NCBI RefSeq assembly: GCF_030815095.1
Contig: NZ_JAUSWF010000002.1
Location: 115,291-179,290, forward strand
Source: Aedoeadaptatus ivorii
Lineage (GTDB): Bacteria; Bacillota; Clostridia; Tissierellales; Peptoniphilaceae
Direction of reading: 5' to 3'
Length of the DNA stretch: 64,000 nt
The notes below the pieces were generated by a model. It saw nothing but the letters and a program-made list of their open reading frames with translations. It made no database searches and was not told the DNA's origin. Positions 1 through 8,996 of the stretch are shown in pieces. Position 1 is the first letter of the stretch. Each line of letters begins with the position of its first letter. The position numbers were made by a program, and so were the translations under genes.

Positions 1-151
1 TCAAAAAGACGGCGTAGCATTCGATTCCGCGCGCCGATCAATCGTCACCGACCCCGCTATGTGGGCGATCGGCGGTATTCGAGATCTAAAGGCCATAGAG
101 ATGAATGCGGCAGAAGGTCGCTATATTTTTGAGGGAACATTGGGAGAATAA
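1..151 (+). CDS. C-terminal end of an unidentified protein (partial)
   Basis: An open frame enters from the left edge (codons starting at base 2) and stops at TAA 149-151, giving about 49 residues that include the stretches DPAMWAIGGIRDLKAIEMN and GRYIFEGTL. The stop lies 3 bases before the next start, so it is probably co-transcribed with the CorC-like gene. I do not recognise the family from this tail. The frame and the tight junction are visible; that it is a real gene end is inferred from the absence of stops and the protein-like composition. Confidence 0.55.
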   Translation, partial: QKDGVAFDSARRSIVTDPAMWAIGGIRDLKAIEMNAAEGRYIFEGTLGE

Positions 152-154
152 AGC

Positions 155-1405
155 ATGGATTCAATCGGCATATACGGCGTAGTTATCGTACTCTTAACCG
201 CCGCCTCGGCATTCTTTTCCTCGTCCGAGACGGCGCTCTTATCGGCAAATCAGATCCGCCTGCGCCAGGCGGCGACCGAAGGCGACAAGAGCAGTCTGAT
301 GGTGCTCCGGCTCCTGGAAAAACCCCAGGACATGATCTCGAGCATTTTGATCGGAAACAATATCGTAAATATCGCATCGTCCGCCGTGGCGACGGTGCTC
401 TTTACCCGCCTACTCGGTGCCAGCGGACCCGTGGTGGCGACGGCGGTGATGACGGTGGTCGTCTTGGTCTTCGGCGAGGTGATGCCGAAGACCGTGGCGC
501 AGGAACAGCCGGAACTGGTCAGCAAAAAGATCGCCAAGCCGATCTCTGTGATCTCGGTCATTCTAAAACCCGCGGTGTTCTTGTTGGGCGCCTTCACCAC
601 TTGGGTCAATCGCCTGCTCTTTCCCGACGTGGGCGATAAGCCGACCATAACCGAGGAAGAATTTAAGACCCTGGTCGAGGTGGGAGAGGAAGAAGGGGTG
701 CTTGAGAGCGCCGAACGCACGTATATCGACAATGTCCTCGACTTTTCTTCCGCCACCGCATCGGATATGATGAAGCCCCGCACCTCGGTGGTCGCCCTCG
801 ACGTAGAGGCGGAGCAGGACGAGATCCTCGCGCTTTTGCGCGAAAACCGGTATAGCCGCGTGCCCGTCTACCGCGATTCCATCGACAATATCATCGGCAT
901 CCTCTATATGAAAGACGTGGTGCGCACCCTCGCCACCGGCTCGAAACTCGAACTCGAAGAAATGCTTCGGGATCCATATTTTATCGGAGAGAGCGCCGTG
1001 GCGGATCGGATCTTTCGCGAAATGAAGGCGCGCAATCTTTCTATCGCCGTGGTGGTGGACGAATACGCCGGCACCAGCGGCATAATCACCATGGAAGACA
1101 TCCTCGAGGAACTGGTCGGCAATATCGATGACGAGTATGACCTCGAAAACCGCGCCATGATTCTCTTGGACGCGGGGGTATTTTTGATCGATCCGGAGCT
1201 TCGGATCGACGAAGTGAACGACCACTTCCGATTGGATTTGGAAAGCGAAAAATCCGACTCCATCGGCGGCTTTGTGATCGAGCAGTTGGACCGCATTCCC
1301 AAAGTGGGCGAGGTGATTCGCTACGGGGACATCGTCTTTACCGTTAACGAAATGCAGGGTCTCAAGCTTACCAAACTGAAGATGGACCTACGAGAGCGCT
1401 TGTAG
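155..1405 (+). CDS. CNNM/CorC-HlyC family membrane protein (hemolysin-like, DUF21-CBS)
   Basis: A 416-residue protein with the standard order of the family: an N-terminal DUF21 membrane domain of several hydrophobic segments (about residues 1-140), a CBS pair (about 190-320, with the typical RYSRVPVYRDSIDNIIGIL and VVVDEYAGTSGIITMEDI patterns) and a small C-terminal CorC/HlyC domain (about 335-412). Members are CNNM-type Mg2+/divalent cation transport or efflux proteins in the cytoplasmic membrane; the old name hemolysin is historical. GGGAG lies 8 bases before the ATG. It sits just ahead of a CDF metal exporter, which supports a divalent-cation role. The exact ion cannot be read from sequence. 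Confidence 0.9.
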   Translation: MDSIGIYGVVIVLLTAASAFFSSSETALLSANQIRLRQAATEGDKSSLMVLRLLEKPQDMISSILIGNNIVNIASSAVATVLFTRLLGASGPVVATAVMTVVVLVFGEVMPKTVAQEQPELVSKKIAKPISVISVILKPAVFLLGAFTTWVNRLLFPDVGDKPTITEEEFKTLVEVGEEEGVLESAERTYIDNVLDFSSATASDMMKPRTSVVALDVEAEQDEILALLRENRYSRVPVYRDSIDNIIGILYMKDVVRTLATGSKLELEEMLRDPYFIGESAVADRIFREMKARNLSIAVVVDEYAGTSGIITMEDILEELVGNIDDEYDLENRAMILLDAGVFLIDPELRIDEVNDHFRLDLESEKSDSIGGFVIEQLDRIPKVGEVIRYGDIVFTVNEMQGLKLTKLKMDLRERL

Positions 1406-1432
1406 GTAAGCGAAGAAAGGAGCGTGAGCGCG

Positions 1433-2611
1433 ATGTTTGAACGATATATGCAGAGAAAGCTCCCCGACGCGCGAGATGCGGCGGCGCGCAGTCGCATGGG
1501 GCGAGAGGCGTCTTTGATCGGGATCGGGACCAATCTCGCCCTGGCGGCATCGAAGATTGTGGTAGGCACGCTTTCCGGCGCCATTTCGATGGTCGCCGAC
1601 GGGCTTAACAACTCCATGGACCTGTTGAGCTCCCTGATTTCTTTGGGGGGCTTTCATTTCGCCGCCATGCCCGCCGATCGCCGCCATCCCTACGGCCATG
1701 CGCGCATGGAGTACTTGGCGTCCTTTGTGGTGAGCCTGATCATCCTCTGGACGGGGGCGAGCCTGTTTTGGGAATCGGGAAAAAGCATACTGCATCCCAA
1801 GGCGATGGAGGTACTGCCTGTCGCCTTTGTGGTGCTGTTGCTTTCGATCGGGGCAAAATTTCTCCTCTTCGCCTACAATCTCGCCCTGGGAAAGCGCATG
1901 GGCTCCGATCTTTTGATCGCCACCGCCTATGACGCCCGGGGTGATGTGCTCGCCACCTCGACGGTGGTGCTTTCGGTGGGCGTACAAAAGCTGTTCGGCC
2001 TCAATATCGACGGCTTTGTGGGCCTGCTCGTGGCAGGAGTGATCCTAAAGAGCGGCTGGGAGAGCCTGACCGATACGGTGGATTCTCTTTTGGGCGAAAA
2101 GACCGACCCCGCCCTCATCGAAGAGCTCCTCGCCTTTATCGAGAGCTTTCCCGTCGCCATCGGCGTACACGATTTGATCTACCACGACTACGGCGCACAG
2201 AAGCGCTTTTTGACCGTCCACGTGGAGGTCAACAGCGAATGGGACGTGCTCAAGATCCACGAGGACATCGACGAGATCGAGCGGCGACTGGCGGAGGAAT
2301 TTCAGCTGGATGCCACCATACACATCGACCCCATCCGCATCGACGACCCCCGCAGCAATGCGCTCTATGACTATCTGAAGGGGACCTTGCGAGAAATTCA
2401 CCCCAAACTCGACCTACACGATTTTCGCATCGTCGACCGAAAGGACGGGTTGAATCTCGTATTTGACGTACTCGTTCCCATGGCGATGGAAGGAAAAGAA
2501 GAAGAGATCGACAGAAGGCTGCGTCAAAAGGTCGCCGAAAAGCACCCCGAATACGCGCTGATCACCACCTACGATCCCGACTATCAGGATCTGTTGGGGG
2601 CACAGGAATGA
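1433..2611 (+). CDS. Cation diffusion facilitator, probable Mn2+ exporter
   Basis: A CDF-family proton/metal antiporter of about 392 residues with six hydrophobic segments and a C-terminal ZT-dimer-like cytoplasmic domain. The HPYGH motif after TM2 is diagnostic. The metal site shows N-x3-D in TM2 (within DGLNNSMD) and D-x3-D in TM5 (within AYDARGD). As I recall, an N/D-D-D quartet of this kind typifies the Mn-transporting CDF branch rather than the His-containing Zn branch, so Mn2+ export is likely. Start choice: GAAAGGAG at 1415-1422 is 10 bases before ATG 1433 but only 1 base before GTG 1424, so I prefer 1433. Its stop overlaps the next start by 4 bases. Confidence 0.9.
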   Translation: MFERYMQRKLPDARDAAARSRMGREASLIGIGTNLALAASKIVVGTLSGAISMVADGLNNSMDLLSSLISLGGFHFAAMPADRRHPYGHARMEYLASFVVSLIILWTGASLFWESGKSILHPKAMEVLPVAFVVLLLSIGAKFLLFAYNLALGKRMGSDLLIATAYDARGDVLATSTVVLSVGVQKLFGLNIDGFVGLLVAGVILKSGWESLTDTVDSLLGEKTDPALIEELLAFIESFPVAIGVHDLIYHDYGAQKRFLTVHVEVNSEWDVLKIHEDIDEIERRLAEEFQLDATIHIDPIRIDDPRSNALYDYLKGTLREIHPKLDLHDFRIVDRKDGLNLVFDVLVPMAMEGKEEEIDRRLRQKVAEKHPEYALITTYDPDYQDLLGAQE

Positions 2612-3393
2612 ACGCGCTTTACAATCCCGACGAGAAAAAGCGGCTCTTGGCGATTTGGTCGAAAGAGGGCGGCCTCAGCGGCAACGCACTGAAATTTTTT
2701 GCTTGCCTCTTTATGTTCTTCGACCATATGGCCCAGGGCGGCGTGCTGCGCGATTCCCTGGGGATCGAGGTGGGGGGCCTTTTGCCCTTTCAGTATTACG
2801 ATTCCCCGGGCCTGTTGGCGGGCAATCTTATGGTGCTCTTCGGGCGCATCGCCTTTCCCATATTCTGCTTCTTTTTGGTGCAGGGTCTCTTTCTCACCCG
2901 CGACTATAAAAAACAGCTGATTCGGCTCTTTCTCTTCGGCGTTCTTTCCGAGATCCCCTTCGATTTGGTTGCAAACGGCGGCCTAGAATGGGGACATCAG
3001 AATGTGTATTTTACCCTGGTGGCGGGGGCGGCGCTCGTCGTGCTCCTAGAAAGAATTCGGCACACGGATTGGAAACGGCTGCCGAAGATCGTCGCATCGA
3101 CGGCCGTTTTTTTGGCCATCGCCGCTCTTTCCGCGGTTTGCGGCTTCGACTACGGCGCCTTCGGCATCGGCGCCATACTGCTGTATTACCTGGCGCGTGA
3201 AGATCGATTCCGCACCCTCTCGGCGACGCTCTTCGGCTTTTGGTTCGAGGCGCCCCTATTCGGTACGGTATATCTTTCGCTGCCTTTTCTTTGGCTCTAT
3301 AACGGAAAGCGCGGGCGCGGGCATAAATACGCATTTTATGCCTTTTACCCCCTGCACTTGCTCTTTTTATACCTGCTTTCGTTGATTTTCTAG
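2608..3393 (+). CDS. TraX family membrane protein
   Basis: A 261-residue polytopic membrane protein (about seven or eight hydrophobic segments) with the TraX-family hallmarks: an N-terminal LKFFACLFMFFDHMAQGG, an early GRIAFPIFCFFLVQG segment, and a C-terminal YAFYAFYPLHLLFLYLL. TraX was named for F-pilin acetylation, but chromosomal Firmicutes copies are usually lone, with no pilin present, and have no established role. They resemble membrane acyltransferases. Overlap with the CDF gene (ATGA) indicates co-translation. No conjugation genes surround it, so I read it as a chromosomal homologue and not a sign of a plasmid. Confidence 0.85.
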   Translation: MNALYNPDEKKRLLAIWSKEGGLSGNALKFFACLFMFFDHMAQGGVLRDSLGIEVGGLLPFQYYDSPGLLAGNLMVLFGRIAFPIFCFFLVQGLFLTRDYKKQLIRLFLFGVLSEIPFDLVANGGLEWGHQNVYFTLVAGAALVVLLERIRHTDWKRLPKIVASTAVFLAIAALSAVCGFDYGAFGIGAILLYYLAREDRFRTLSATLFGFWFEAPLFGTVYLSLPFLWLYNGKRGRGHKYAFYAFYPLHLLFLYLLSLIF

Positions 3394-3404
3394 AAAGGAG
3401 ATCT

Positions 3405-5168
3405 ATGACTTTTCTCGATCGCTTGCGGGCCATTCGCCCGTACTTTACGCCTTATCGGGGCATTCTCTTTACCGACCTGCTCTGCGCGGGGCTCACCACG
3501 GTGTCGGAGATTGCGCTTCCGATCATACTCCGCCACTTGACCAATCTCGGCGTCAAAGACATTGGGCTCATTACGCCGGATTTGATCCTGAGGCTCGCGG
3601 GAATCTTTCTGGTCATCAAAATCATAGAGATCGTCGCCGCCTACTATATGACCAATATCGGCCATATGATGGGGGCGAATATCGAAAAGGATATGCGCAG
3701 AGACGTCTACAACCATTTGCAGACCCTGAGTGCCTCCTTCTACAACGATATGAAGGTGGGCCAGATTATGAGCCGCATCACCAACGACCTCTTCGACATC
3801 ACCGAATTTTCGCACCACGCGCCGGAGGAATATTCCATCGGCGTCTTAAAAGTCGTCGCGACCTTCCTAGTCCTCGCCTCGGTGCATTTGCCACTTACCG
3901 TATTTTTATACCTTATGATTCCGATCATGCTCATCGCCGCCCGCAAATTCCGGTTGCAGATGCTTTCGGCACAGAGAAAACAGCGGCAGATGATGGGGAA
4001 TTTGAACGCCACCATCGAAGACTCCATTTCGGGGATTCGCGTCACCAAGAGCTTTGCCAACGAAGGGATCGAACAAGAGCGCTTCGAAAACGAAAATATG
4101 CGCTTTTTAGAGACCAAGCGGGAATTCTACAAATCCATGGCGGGCTTTAATGCCGTCACCCGCAACTTCGACGGCATTATGTATTTGATCGTCATCATCG
4201 GCGGCGGCTTCTTTATGATGGCCGGCGAGATCCTACCCGGCGATATGGTCGCCTATATTATGTATGTTTCGACCATGGTACAGACCGTGCGCCGGCTGAT
4301 CGACTTTACCGAGACCTTCCAAAAAGGACTCACCGGCATCGAGCGCTTTCAAGAGATTATGTCCATCGAAAGCGACGTCGTCGATCCGGCGGACGGCGTG
4401 GTACTCAAAGACCCCGAAGGCGCCATCGAGTTTCGGGATGTCGACTTCGCCTACGAGGGGAAATTCCCCGTATTGGAGGACTTTTCGCTTTCCATCCGCC
4501 CCGGCGAAAACGTGGCACTGGTGGGCCCCAGCGGATCGGGCAAGACCACCATCTGCAATCTGATTCCGCGGTTTTACGACGTGGATGCGGGGGCCGTCAC
4601 CGTCGACGGCATCGACGTGCGCGAGATTACCCTCAACAGCCTTCGGCGCAATATCGGCATGGTGCAGCAGGATGTGTACCTCTTTAATACCAATATTATG
4701 GAAAACATCCGCTACGGCCGGCCCGAAGCCACCGACGCCGAGGTAAGGGAGGCGGCCAAACTCGCCAACGCCTACGACTTTATTATGAACCTCGCCGAGG
4801 GATTTGAGACCTTTGTGGGCGAGCGCGGCGTCAAACTGTCCGGCGGGCAGAAACAGCGCATTTCCATCGCGCGGGTATTTTTGAAAAACCCGTCGATCTT
4901 GATCCTCGACGAGGCGACCAGCGCACTGGATAACGAGAGCGAGATGATCATTCAAAACTCCCTCGAAGAACTCACTGCCGGGCGCACCACCATCACCATC
5001 GCCCACCGCCTCTCGACCGTCGAAAACGCCGACACCATCCTCGTGCTTCAAAAAGACGCGGGCATCGTAGAACAGGGCAACCACCGAGAGCTGATGGCAA
5101 AGCAGGGCCTGTATCATCACCTCTACACCAAGGGCGGCGATTTGGAAGCAGGTTTCGAAAATCGGTAA
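3405..5168 (+). CDS. ABC exporter, fused permease-ATPase half-transporter (MsbA/LmrA type)
   Basis: 587 residues: an N-terminal six-helix ABC membrane domain (about 15-310) fused to a nucleotide-binding domain with Walker A GPSGSGKTT (about 375-383), signature LSGGQKQR (about 478-485), Walker B ILILDEATSALD (about 496-508) and H-loop in IAHRLST. Such half-transporters dimerise in the cytoplasmic membrane and export lipids, drugs or peptides; the substrate cannot be deduced. AGAAAGGAG precedes the ATG at good spacing. It is the last gene of the run starting at CNNM. No terminator is seen before the tmRNA promoter, which begins 3 bases after its stop. Confidence 0.92.
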   Translation: MTFLDRLRAIRPYFTPYRGILFTDLLCAGLTTVSEIALPIILRHLTNLGVKDIGLITPDLILRLAGIFLVIKIIEIVAAYYMTNIGHMMGANIEKDMRRDVYNHLQTLSASFYNDMKVGQIMSRITNDLFDITEFSHHAPEEYSIGVLKVVATFLVLASVHLPLTVFLYLMIPIMLIAARKFRLQMLSAQRKQRQMMGNLNATIEDSISGIRVTKSFANEGIEQERFENENMRFLETKREFYKSMAGFNAVTRNFDGIMYLIVIIGGGFFMMAGEILPGDMVAYIMYVSTMVQTVRRLIDFTETFQKGLTGIERFQEIMSIESDVVDPADGVVLKDPEGAIEFRDVDFAYEGKFPVLEDFSLSIRPGENVALVGPSGSGKTTICNLIPRFYDVDAGAVTVDGIDVREITLNSLRRNIGMVQQDVYLFNTNIMENIRYGRPEATDAEVREAAKLANAYDFIMNLAEGFETFVGERGVKLSGGQKQRISIARVFLKNPSILILDEATSALDNESEMIIQNSLEELTAGRTTITIAHRLSTVENADTILVLQKDAGIVEQGNHRELMAKQGLYHHLYTKGGDLEAGFENR

Positions 5169-5170
5169 AT

Positions 5171-5199
5171 TTGACAAATATACAATCGTCGGGTATCAT
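5171..5199 (+). promoter_or_regulatory. Promoter of ssrA (tmRNA)
   Basis: A perfect -35 TTGACA (5171-5176), a 17-base spacer and a -10 TATCAT (5194-5199) place the transcription start near 5206, a few bases before the mature tmRNA 5' end at 5214. This is close to a sigma-A consensus promoter, as expected for an abundant stable RNA. Confidence 0.85.
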
Positions 5200-5213
5200 A
5201 AGTAGATACCCAT

Positions 5214-5563
5214 GGGGACGAAATGGCTTCGACGGGGATTCGGAAGCCGGAGTAGCAAGCCGTTGATGAGTCAGGCAACGTTAAAATGGCTCAAAACTTT
5301 AAATGCTAACGACAACAACGTAGCACTGGCAGCGTAAACACGCTACCCACGGAACCGAGAGGTCCACGGCTCGGGGAAGTGTCAATTCAGTGGAGAAACG
5401 CGCTCGGTCAAGCTTTGCCCCGAGAACGGAATCTATGAAGCTACCTTATAGACGAGTTTTGTTTTTCCCTCGTGTATAGGGGAAATTTCAGGAAAAACTG
5501 AGCTTGGAGAAACTCCGGTGGAAGGATTTTCGGACGCGGGTTCGACCCCCGCCGTCTCCACCA
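5214..5563 (+). ncRNA. ssrA: tmRNA (transfer-messenger RNA)
   Basis: The 5' end GGGGACGAAATGGCTTCGAC and 3' end with TTCGACCCCCG, CGTCTCC, A and an encoded CCA (5561-5563) form the tRNA-like domain. The acceptor stem GGGGACG/CGTCTCC has the usual G3-U wobble. The resume codon GCT is at 5305 and the tag reading frame runs to TAA 5335-5337, encoding ANDNNVALAA; the terminal ALAA is the degron read by ClpXP-type proteases. The remaining 3' part carries the pseudoknot region. It rescues stalled ribosomes by trans-translation. SmpB is not in this window. Confidence 0.97.
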
Positions 5564-5568
5564 AATCA

Positions 5569-5607
5569 AAAAGGCCGTGTGGCAATATACTGTCACGCGG
5601 CCTTTTT
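5569..5607 (+). terminator. Intrinsic terminator of ssrA
   Basis: GGCCGTGTG (5573-5581) pairs with CACGCGGCC (5594-5602) with one G-U pair, followed by TTTTT. It lies 6 bases after the tmRNA CCA. Confidence 0.88.
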
Positions 5608-5670
5608 CTATGCTCTCGGTTTCGCTATGCGTTTCGATTTGATATACTGCGCTCTATAAGGAGGTACTTT

Positions 5671-5931
5671 ATGACGGAAGATATGAAAAGAGAATCCAGC
5701 TATTCGGTCGCATCTGGCCAAGACTTGCCGTATGTGGTCTTACAGGTGACGCTGAAAGAAAAGTTTATCGGCACCGGATCCGGCAATCTGGTCGAATTGG
5801 AAGAGGTCATCAACGAACAGGCGGCAAAAGGCTACCGGCTGCATACCATGACCACCAGCCACGGCGGCAGTACCGGCTTGCTCGGCGGCGATCGAATCCA
5901 GGCGACACTGGTGTTCGAGGCGATCCGATAA
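5671..5931 (+). CDS. DUF4177 domain protein
   Basis: An 86-residue soluble protein that starts at ATG 5671 behind a strong AAGGAGG (5658-5664). The C-terminal half carries the DUF4177 pattern: VVLQVTLKEKF, then LEEVINEQAAKGYRLHTM and a final beta strand ATLVFEAI. DUF4177 proteins are small, of unknown function and often encoded singly. The open frame extends upstream into tmRNA, but that extension overlaps the structural RNA and has no ribosome site, so it is rejected. A terminator follows at 5974. Confidence 0.8.
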   Translation: MTEDMKRESSYSVASGQDLPYVVLQVTLKEKFIGTGSGNLVELEEVINEQAAKGYRLHTMTTSHGGSTGLLGGDRIQATLVFEAIR

Positions 5932-5973
5932 AGGATGCGCCGCAATCTATAAAAGATATACATTTCGATTGGC

Positions 5974-6003
5974 GGGATCGCAGATTTGCGGTCTCGTTTT
6001 TTT
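5974..6003 (+). terminator. Intrinsic terminator after the DUF4177 gene
   Basis: GGGATCGCA (5974-5982) pairs with TGCGGTCTC (5987-5995), two G-U pairs, loop GATT, followed by a run of seven T. The rest of the 5932-6185 gap shows no gene; it should hold the promoter of the ABC cassette but no convincing pair of hexamers was found. Confidence 0.75.
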
Positions 6004-6185
6004 GTGCAGAAAGACAAAAAATTATCATTCCGAAATTTACCGAAAAATAACTGTACCTTAACTTTTGAATGATGGGGATAAAACAAGGAGCAGATACACT
6101 GGGAGCCGATGTATAAAGTTGCGGTATACGCAAAATCGGATCCACGCGCGGCGCGATACGACGCGGGGGCATATGAGGAGGAATT

Positions 6186-7298
6186 ATGAAAAACTGGAAG
6201 CGAAGCCTCGCGGTAGGCGGATTGGGAATGATGATGTTGTTGACGGCGTGCGGTGGAAGCGGCGCAAAAGAGGCCGAGAAACCGGTGGATCTCTCTTCGA
6301 TCAGCGTGGAAGAGCTCGAAAAGAAGGCGAAGGAAGAAGGGGAAATCCAATCCATCGGCATGCCCGATGCATGGGCTAACTGGAAGGACACCTGGGATCA
6401 GATTTCCGAGAAGTATGCCCTGAAACACACCGATACGGATATGAGTTCCGCCGAAGAGATCGCCTTGTTTGAGCAAGAAAAATCCAATCCCACCAAGGAT
6501 ATCGGCGACGTGGGCCAAAGTTTCGGGCCCGTCGCCGAAGAAAAGGGCGTCTCCGCCAAGTACAAGACCTCGTACTGGGACAAGGTACCCGATTGGGCAA
6601 AAGACGACGACGGCGACTGGATTATCGCGTACTACGGCACCATCGCCATCATTACGAATACCACCAAAGTGGCGAATCCGCCCAAATCCTTTGCCGACGT
6701 ACTGGAAGGGGACTATAAGGTCTCGATCGGCGATGTCAACGCCGCTACCCAGGCACAAAACGCCCTCCTTTCCGCGGCCATCGCCAATGGCGGAGACGAG
6801 AAGAATCTGCAACCGGGCTTCGATTATTTCGCCAAGCTCGCAGAGCAGGGCCGTTTGGACCTCTCCGATCCCTCCGTGCAGCGACTGGAGAAGGGCGAGG
6901 TGGAAGTCGCCTTCGTATGGGACTTTAACGGTCTAAACTACGCCAAACAAGTGGAAGAAAGCAATCCGAATCTAAAATTCGAAGTCACCATCCCCTCCGA
7001 CGGGGCGGTGCAATCCGGGTATTCCACGATCATTAACGCCAGGGCGCCCCACCCCCATGCGGCGGCATTGGCGCGGGAATACATTCTTTCCGACCAGGGA
7101 CAGATCAATTTGGCAAAGGGGTACGCCCGTCCCATTCGCGACGATGTGGAATTGCCGGCGGATGTCAAGGACATGCTCCTGGACGATTCGCTGTATGCCA
7201 AGGCACAACCCATTAAGGATATGAAGGCATGGGATGAGGCGGCGAAGGGACTCGGCCAAAAATGGCAGGCCGAAGTCCTTACCAAGGCAAAGAAGTAA
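6186..7298 (+). CDS. ABC importer substrate-binding lipoprotein (polyamine/iron/phosphonate-like class)
   Basis: 370 residues with a lipoprotein signal: basic N-terminus, hydrophobic core and lipobox LLTAC with Cys22 as the acylated residue. The rest fits the periplasmic-binding-protein fold of the class that includes PotD, iron-binding and 2-aminoethylphosphonate-binding proteins (for example a VAFVWDFNGLNYAK stretch and a late ALAREYILSDQGQINLAKGYARPIR stretch typical of that class). It anchors on the outer face of the membrane and delivers ligand to the two permeases encoded downstream. TGAGGAGGAATT precedes ATG. Its TAA overlaps the ATG of the next gene by one base, a translational coupling. 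Substrate is not determined. Confidence 0.88.
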   Translation: MKNWKRSLAVGGLGMMMLLTACGGSGAKEAEKPVDLSSISVEELEKKAKEEGEIQSIGMPDAWANWKDTWDQISEKYALKHTDTDMSSAEEIALFEQEKSNPTKDIGDVGQSFGPVAEEKGVSAKYKTSYWDKVPDWAKDDDGDWIIAYYGTIAIITNTTKVANPPKSFADVLEGDYKVSIGDVNAATQAQNALLSAAIANGGDEKNLQPGFDYFAKLAEQGRLDLSDPSVQRLEKGEVEVAFVWDFNGLNYAKQVEESNPNLKFEVTIPSDGAVQSGYSTIINARAPHPHAAALAREYILSDQGQINLAKGYARPIRDDVELPADVKDMLLDDSLYAKAQPIKDMKAWDEAAKGLGQKWQAEVLTKAKK

Positions 7299-8119
7299 TG
7301 GAGAAACTGATTCTAATCGTACTGGACGGGCTAAATGCACAGACCGCTTTTCGCCATATGGGCTATTTGGAATCCCTCGCCGAGGCGGGTTTGTGTGCCA
7401 CCTACCGGGTGATCTCCGAGCTGCCGGCGATGTCGCGTCCTCTGTATGAGACCATTCAGACCGGCCTCGCGCCGCGCGAGCACGGCATTACCAACAACGG
7501 CATTCCCAAGAGAAGCGGCGAAGAAAATATATTTTCCATTGTGAGACAGGCAGGCGGTGTAACGGCTGCCTGTGCCTATTCGTGGGTCAGCGAGTTGTAT
7601 CACCATACGCCCTTTCGACCGAGCGAAGATCGATTTTTTGCAGATGGCGAGGGGGAGATCGCATTGGGTTCGTTCTATTGGAACGACAAATATCCCGACG
7701 ACCATCTCTTTGCCGACGCGCATTATTTTATCAAAACATATGCACCCGAATATCTCCTGCTGCACCCCATGAATGTAGACGATGCGGGCCACGCCTACGG
7801 ATCGGACGCGGCGGAATATGCCTTTGCGGCGGCAAATGTCGACGTGGCACTCAGCGATTATTTGCCGCTGTGGCGGGAGGCGGGCTATCAGGTCGTCGTG
7901 ACCGCCGATCACGGCATGAATCCGCTCCGCTTTCACAACGGCGCATCGGATGCGGAGCGGATTGTCCCGCTCTATATCTTTTCGGAAAAAATACTGCCCG
8001 GCGATTTTCGCGATCAACAGCGGTCGCAACGGGAGGTGGCGCCCCTCTGCCTGTATCTGTTGGGGCTTTCCCCTTCGAAAAAGATGATCCCCATGGGGTT
8101 TGCCCGCCGTTCTATGTAA
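7298..8119 (+). CDS. Alkaline-phosphatase-superfamily phosphodiesterase/phosphohydrolase inside the ABC cassette
   Basis: 273 residues; starts at ATG 7298 (TAATG overlap with the binding protein). The fold signature is present: LIVLDGLN at the N-terminus (first metal Asp), a probable nucleophile region MSRPLYETIQTG, a second metal segment NVDDAGHAYG and TADHGMN near the C-terminus. This is the nucleotide pyrophosphatase/phosphodiesterase and phosphonoacetate-hydrolase branch. There is no signal peptide, so it should act in the cytoplasm, presumably on what the importer brings in. That pairing suggests a phosphoester or phosphonate substrate for the system (inference). Confidence 0.83.
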   Translation: MEKLILIVLDGLNAQTAFRHMGYLESLAEAGLCATYRVISELPAMSRPLYETIQTGLAPREHGITNNGIPKRSGEENIFSIVRQAGGVTAACAYSWVSELYHHTPFRPSEDRFFADGEGEIALGSFYWNDKYPDDHLFADAHYFIKTYAPEYLLLHPMNVDDAGHAYGSDAAEYAFAAANVDVALSDYLPLWREAGYQVVVTADHGMNPLRFHNGASDAERIVPLYIFSEKILPGDFRDQQRSQREVAPLCLYLLGLSPSKKMIPMGFARRSM

Positions 8120-8135
8120 AAGGAAAGGATCGAAA

Positions 8136-8996
8136 ATGAGAACCGACGCAAAACTTCCGCTCCTATTGTTCCTCCCCTTCGGGGTGTTGGCCCTCTTTTA
8201 TATTCTCCTGCCTCTATTTTCTATTCTGTGGAAAAGCTTTTTCGACAATGGCGGTGCCTTTATCGGGATGTCCAATTATGGAGAGATTTTTTCGAATCCC
8301 TACTATTTTATGGGCATCGCCAATTCCCTGAAAGTATCGTTCTTTAGTGCGCTTATCGGCCTGATTCTCGATTTTATGGGCGCCTATGTGATTTATAACA
8401 ACGAAGGCGTCTTAAAAAAGGTATTTTTGAATGTCCTCAATATGACGTCGAATTTTCAGGGCATTCAGCTCGCCTTCGCCTTTATGATCATCCTGGGCAA
8501 TTCCGGCGTGCTGGTGCTCTTGGGCCAGGCTTTGGGTTGGAGCTTTCTCGCCGATTTCGACCTCTACGGCACCAATGGCCTGCTCCTCACCTTTATCCAC
8601 TTTCAGATTCCTTTGGGCACGCTGCTCTTGTACCCGGCATTCGCCATGATCCAGGACGAATACAAGGAAGCGGCGCAGCTTTTAAAGACCGGTACCCTTC
8701 GTTTTTGGCTGTATATCGGCATTCCCATTCTATCGCCGGTGCTCTTCGGCACCTTCTCGATTCTGTTTGCCAACGCATTGGCGGCCTACGCCACCCCCTA
8801 TGCGCTGTTGGGGAACAACTACCCCCTTATGCCGATTCAAATCTCCTCTATGTTTACGGGGGATATCGTGCAGCAGCCGGGAACCGGGAGTGCCCTTTCG
8901 GTGATTATGATATTGATCATGCTCTTGGTAAATGGCTTGGGATTGCTCGCCGGTAGCAATCGAGAGGGGAGGGAAGTCCGTGAAGAAAAACAGTAA
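8136..8996 (+). CDS. ABC importer permease, first subunit
   Basis: 286 residues, six hydrophobic segments, with the cytoplasmic EAA loop visible as YKEAAQLLKTGTLRFWLYIGIPIL, which docks the ATPase. It belongs to the PotB/binding-protein-dependent permease class. Start ATG 8136 follows AAAGGAAAGGA at a good distance; the longer upstream frame has no ribosome site. The 3' end overlaps the next permease by 17 bases, a strong sign of one operon and a paired heterodimeric channel. Confidence 0.88.
   Translation: MRTDAKLPLLLFLPFGVLALFYILLPLFSILWKSFFDNGGAFIGMSNYGEIFSNPYYFMGIANSLKVSFFSALIGLILDFMGAYVIYNNEGVLKKVFLNVLNMTSNFQGIQLAFAFMIILGNSGVLVLLGQALGWSFLADFDLYGTNGLLLTFIHFQIPLGTLLLYPAFAMIQDEYKEAAQLLKTGTLRFWLYIGIPILSPVLFGTFSILFANALAAYATPYALLGNNYPLMPIQISSMFTGDIVQQPGTGSALSVIMILIMLLVNGLGLLAGSNREGREVREEKQ

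Noticed and set aside
2608..3393. TraX as evidence of a conjugative element
   Set aside because: No relaxase, coupling protein or pilus genes nearby; lone chromosomal TraX-like genes are common in Bacillota.
5518..5670. Upstream extension of the DUF4177 frame
   Set aside because: Overlaps the tmRNA 3' domain and its terminator; the strong SD belongs to ATG 5671.
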